From: Bacteroidota bacterium
Lineage (GTDB): Bacteria > Bacteroidota > Bacteroidia > Bacteroidales > GCA-2748055
Length of the DNA stretch: 25,413 nucleotides
Direction: 5' to 3'
NCBI GenBank assembly: GCA_024244665.1
Contig: JAAEOI010000585.1
Location: 1-25,413 of the forward strand
In this document: one piece after another, positions 22,993 to 25,413 of the stretch
How the letters are laid out: each line of letters begins with the position of its first letter
Position numbering within the stretch: the stretch's first letter is position 1
Made by a program: the position numbers and the translations under genes
Notes under the pieces: generated by a model
The model's database searches: none
Told to the model about the DNA's origin: nothing
The model's input: only the letters and a program-made list of their open reading frames with translations

Positions 22993-24402
22993 ATGAAAAA
23001 TCCATTGATTTTCTTGCTGGTTGGTGTTCTGCTGCTAATTGCTTCGTGCAAGAGCGCGGATCAGAAAAATACAGAAATTAATAGCAGGCCCAACATCCTG
23101 TTTATCATGACCGATCAGCACAACGCAACTGCGCTTGCCTGTTACGGAAATGAGGAAATCAGTACACCAAATCTGGACAAACTGGCCAGCCAGGGAGTGC
23201 TTTTTGAAAATGCCATTTGTCAGACGGGTCAATGCGTTCCCTCCCGTTACTCCATCTGGACCGGCAGGTACGCACGCAGTACAGGTACATATTTCAATGG
23301 TCAGGGTCAGGATCCTGCCGAAAACACTGTCGGGGACCTCTTTAAGAAGGCCGGTTATGTAACGGGTACCATTGGAAAGCACCATCAGATCATGAATGCC
23401 GAAAACAACATGCATGGATTTGACACAGTCCTGGTCCCCAGGGTAAACCTGATGCCTGTGGATACCCTGCCATATGCCGATGTTCATCCGGGCCGATCGC
23501 CTGTGGGAACCAGTTCCCTTCCAAACGAAGAGCATACCTGTGGATTGATTACCCAGGCCTCCATCGATTTTATCAGGGCTAACAAAGAAAAACCTTTTGT
23601 GCTGTGGTGCTCCTATTTTGGTCCCCACACGCCCATCAATCCTTCATTGCCCTGGGCCAATCAGTACGATGCAGAGAGCGTAACTCTGACTCCCAATCAT
23701 CAGTCGGTAGATTGGAAAACTCCGGGAATGGAAGGCTTAATTTCCAAATCGGGTACATACTCAAAGCCGGAGTATCACAAAAAGACCCTGGCACTCTACT
23801 ATGGATTTGTCTCTCAGATCGATTACAACATTGGCAGGATGATAATAGAACTGGAAGAGCTTGGATTGCTTGAGAATACCATCGTGGTTTATACGGCCGA
23901 CCACGGCGAGATGATGGGAGAGCACCAATCCTGGACCAAGGGTCTGACAGGATACGATGCCACCATCAGGGTTCCCTTGATTATCAAAGATGCAGGTACT
24001 TTTACCGGAGGTCAGAAGACAGATAAGCTGGCGGGCTCCATTGACCTCTTACCCACACTTCTCGACCTGGCAGGTCTGGATATTCCTGACAATATCCAGG
24101 GGGAGAGTCTCCGGCCATCCAATATGCAGAAGGAGAGCTGGCGGAAATATATCTTCAGTGAAATTGGAAGGGGCCCCGAAAACAATGTGGTTGCAGTTCG
24201 AAGTCAGACGCATAAGTATGTCCACTTCAGGATGGAGACTCAAACCGAATATGAGCAATTTTTTAACCTGGAAGAGGATCCCTGGGAAATGAAGAACCTG
24301 ATCAATGATCCCTCCCAGGCAGAATTTATCTCAGTATTCCGTAAGGCATTTGAAAATTGGGAGAATGAAACTGAAAAGTCGCCTCCACTTTTGCAGCCAT
24401 AA
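22993..24402 (+). CDS. S1-family sulfatase lipoprotein (CVPSR motif)
   Basis: The ATG at 22993 gives 469 residues with a compact lipoprotein signal MKNPLIFLLVGVLLLIASC (lipobox Cys19); an in-frame ATG at 22945 would add a spurious hydrophobic extension. Sulfatase features are NILFIMTDQHN (metal Asp41), the formylglycine site C81-V-P-S-R85 within TGQCVPSRYSIWTGRY, and TADHGEMMGEH followed by IRVPLIIKD. The tail carries NLEEDPWEMKNLINDP. The Cys-type site needs a formylglycine maturase, which is not in the window. It differs clearly from the two 538-type paralogues and from the CVPAR enzyme, so it probably cleaves a different sulfate position. The SGNH-like gene begins 2 nt after its stop, indicating an operon. 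Substrate unknown. Confidence 0.95.
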   Translation: MKNPLIFLLVGVLLLIASCKSADQKNTEINSRPNILFIMTDQHNATALACYGNEEISTPNLDKLASQGVLFENAICQTGQCVPSRYSIWTGRYARSTGTYFNGQGQDPAENTVGDLFKKAGYVTGTIGKHHQIMNAENNMHGFDTVLVPRVNLMPVDTLPYADVHPGRSPVGTSSLPNEEHTCGLITQASIDFIRANKEKPFVLWCSYFGPHTPINPSLPWANQYDAESVTLTPNHQSVDWKTPGMEGLISKSGTYSKPEYHKKTLALYYGFVSQIDYNIGRMIIELEELGLLENTIVVYTADHGEMMGEHQSWTKGLTGYDATIRVPLIIKDAGTFTGGQKTDKLAGSIDLLPTLLDLAGLDIPDNIQGESLRPSNMQKESWRKYIFSEIGRGPENNVVAVRSQTHKYVHFRMETQTEYEQFFNLEEDPWEMKNLINDPSQAEFISVFRKAFENWENETEKSPPLLQP

Positions 24403-24404
24403 AA

Positions 24405-25413
24405 ATGAAAAAGATGAAAAGCAGATTGAGCTTCCGGACCTTTTCCCTGTATCTCCTACTGATACCCATTGTTTCAATAAGCTTTAATGTGAACCTAAGC
24501 GCACAAACTACAGCTATGAGCTATGAAGAATACATTCGAGGCAGCACTGCTTCCGAGGAAGAGATAGATGTATTTCTAAACGAACTTTCATGGGCTCAGT
24601 TTGACCAGGAGGTGGGATACATATTGGGCAATTATTATCCGACGGATGGATGGAACAATAGCAGGACCATATCCACGGCCAGGGAAGACGGCGCAAGAAG
24701 CTCTTTTAACTATACCGACAGGCCATGCAGGATCAATAGCTACGGGAATAGTTTCACCCAGTGCCACCAGGCCAATGATGCAGAGACCTGGCAGGAATAC
24801 CTGGCAGGACATCTGGGTGAACCGGTCCGCAACTATGGAATGGGCGGATTTGGTGTCTACCAGGCATACAGAAGGATGTTGCGGGAGGAGCAAAGCGAAA
24901 ATTCAGCTGAATATCTATTGTTTTATATCTGGGGGGATGACCACCTCAGGTCCCTGTTAAGGTGCCGCTATGCCCTGACCCAGGGATGGAATAAAAAGAC
25001 CGATGAGACAGAGGGTATCGGTAAGATGTTCCATGGGAATTTCTGGCCAAACGTAGAGATGAACCTGTCAACGGGAAAACTGGAGGAGCATGAAAGCAGG
25101 ATCAGAGACCGGGAGAAACTGGTTCAGATGACCGATCCCGACTGGATGTATGAAAACCTGAAAGATGACCTGGCCCTGCAGCTGTACCTGTTTAAGCTGG
25201 GTAAAATCTCCCAGATGGATATGAAGAAAATGAATAGGCTGGCTGAGTGCCTTGATGTGGAATTTAATGAACAGGCTGAAGACATGAGAGAAGAGGCAGG
25301 AGCGCTGCTGAACCACTACGGCTTTGCATCCACAATCTACCTGCTGCAGAAGAGCCGGGAGTTTGCCGATGCCCATGGAAAAAAGCTGATGGTAATTCTT
25401 TTTGATCCGGGCA
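24405..25413 (+). CDS. SGNH/GDSL-like hydrolase, 3' end missing (cut by window edge)
   Basis: An open frame from the ATG at 24405 runs 336 codons to the window end without a stop. The N-terminus is a Sec signal (MKKMKSRLSFRTFSLYLLLI...LSAQ). SGNH blocks are visible: INSYGNSFTQCHQ with the likely nucleophile Ser116 (GNS in place of the usual GDS), RNYGMGGFGVYQAYRRM as block II (Gly147), and LLFYIWGDDHLR near the block III position, where Asp replaces the usual Asn. A later KKLMVILFDPG strand fits the fold; the catalytic Asp-His block lies beyond the edge. Such enzymes are often carbohydrate esterases, and the position 2 nt after a sulfatase suggests removal of acyl groups from the same glycan. 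Family is fairly confident, role inferred. Confidence 0.8.
   Translation, partial: MKKMKSRLSFRTFSLYLLLIPIVSISFNVNLSAQTTAMSYEEYIRGSTASEEEIDVFLNELSWAQFDQEVGYILGNYYPTDGWNNSRTISTAREDGARSSFNYTDRPCRINSYGNSFTQCHQANDAETWQEYLAGHLGEPVRNYGMGGFGVYQAYRRMLREEQSENSAEYLLFYIWGDDHLRSLLRCRYALTQGWNKKTDETEGIGKMFHGNFWPNVEMNLSTGKLEEHESRIRDREKLVQMTDPDWMYENLKDDLALQLYLFKLGKISQMDMKKMNRLAECLDVEFNEQAEDMREEAGALLNHYGFASTIYLLQKSREFADAHGKKLMVILFDPG

Overview
The window looks like part of a carbohydrate-utilisation region (PUL-type) from a Bacteroidota bacterium. The signs are an adjacent SusC/SusD pair, many lipoprotein or Sec signals on consecutive genes, AT-rich start regions without Shine-Dalgarno sequences, and several S1-type sulfatases next to glycoside hydrolases. 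A Tat-type signal on one protein points, by inference, to an environmental (perhaps marine) lineage rather than a gut Bacteroides. No rRNA, tRNA, CRISPR array, transposase, integrase or transcription regulator was seen.

Layout. 1-1194: C-terminal two-thirds of a sulfatase cut by the left edge. 1195-1745: the only gene-free stretch over 300 bp; it holds a decayed nitrilase-family fragment on the minus strand and the upstream region of susC. 1746-6535 (+): susC and susD, closed by a clear intrinsic terminator at 6572-6605. 6683-13882 (+): a tight four-gene run comprising a large unassigned putative glycoside hydrolase, a sulfatase, an unassigned TIM-barrel-like lipoprotein and a second sulfatase, which is a paralogue of the left-edge gene. 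13888-17283 (-): a GH106 alpha-L-rhamnosidase-type lipoprotein converging on that run with 5 bp between stop codons. 17447-20346 (+): a Tat-signal amidohydrolase of the lactonase-like COG3618 group, a secreted GH99/WbsX-like enzyme, and a small protein that has only the N-terminal carboxypeptidase-like and plug domains of a SusC protein, with no barrel. 20372-22850 (-): a secreted metallophosphoesterase followed by an overlapping CehA/McbA-type PHP metallohydrolase. 22993-25413 (+): another sulfatase lipoprotein and, 2 nt after it, an SGNH-like hydrolase cut by the right edge.

How the genes may work together (inference): SusC/SusD would bind and import oligosaccharides. The sulfatases, the SGNH enzyme (possible esterase), GH106, the GH99-like enzyme and the two unassigned TIM-barrel-type proteins would strip sulfate, acyl groups and sugars outside the cell or in the periplasm. 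GH106 plus four sulfatases suggests a sulfated, rhamnose-containing glycan, but the substrate is not proven by the sequence. Every protein whose N-terminus is visible has an export signal, so no cytoplasmic catabolism genes lie in this window.

The most unusual items are the barrel-less SusC-like plug protein, the 979-residue unassigned hydrolase, the metallophosphoesterase with altered motif residues, the Tat lipoprotein amidohydrolase, and the nitrilase relic.
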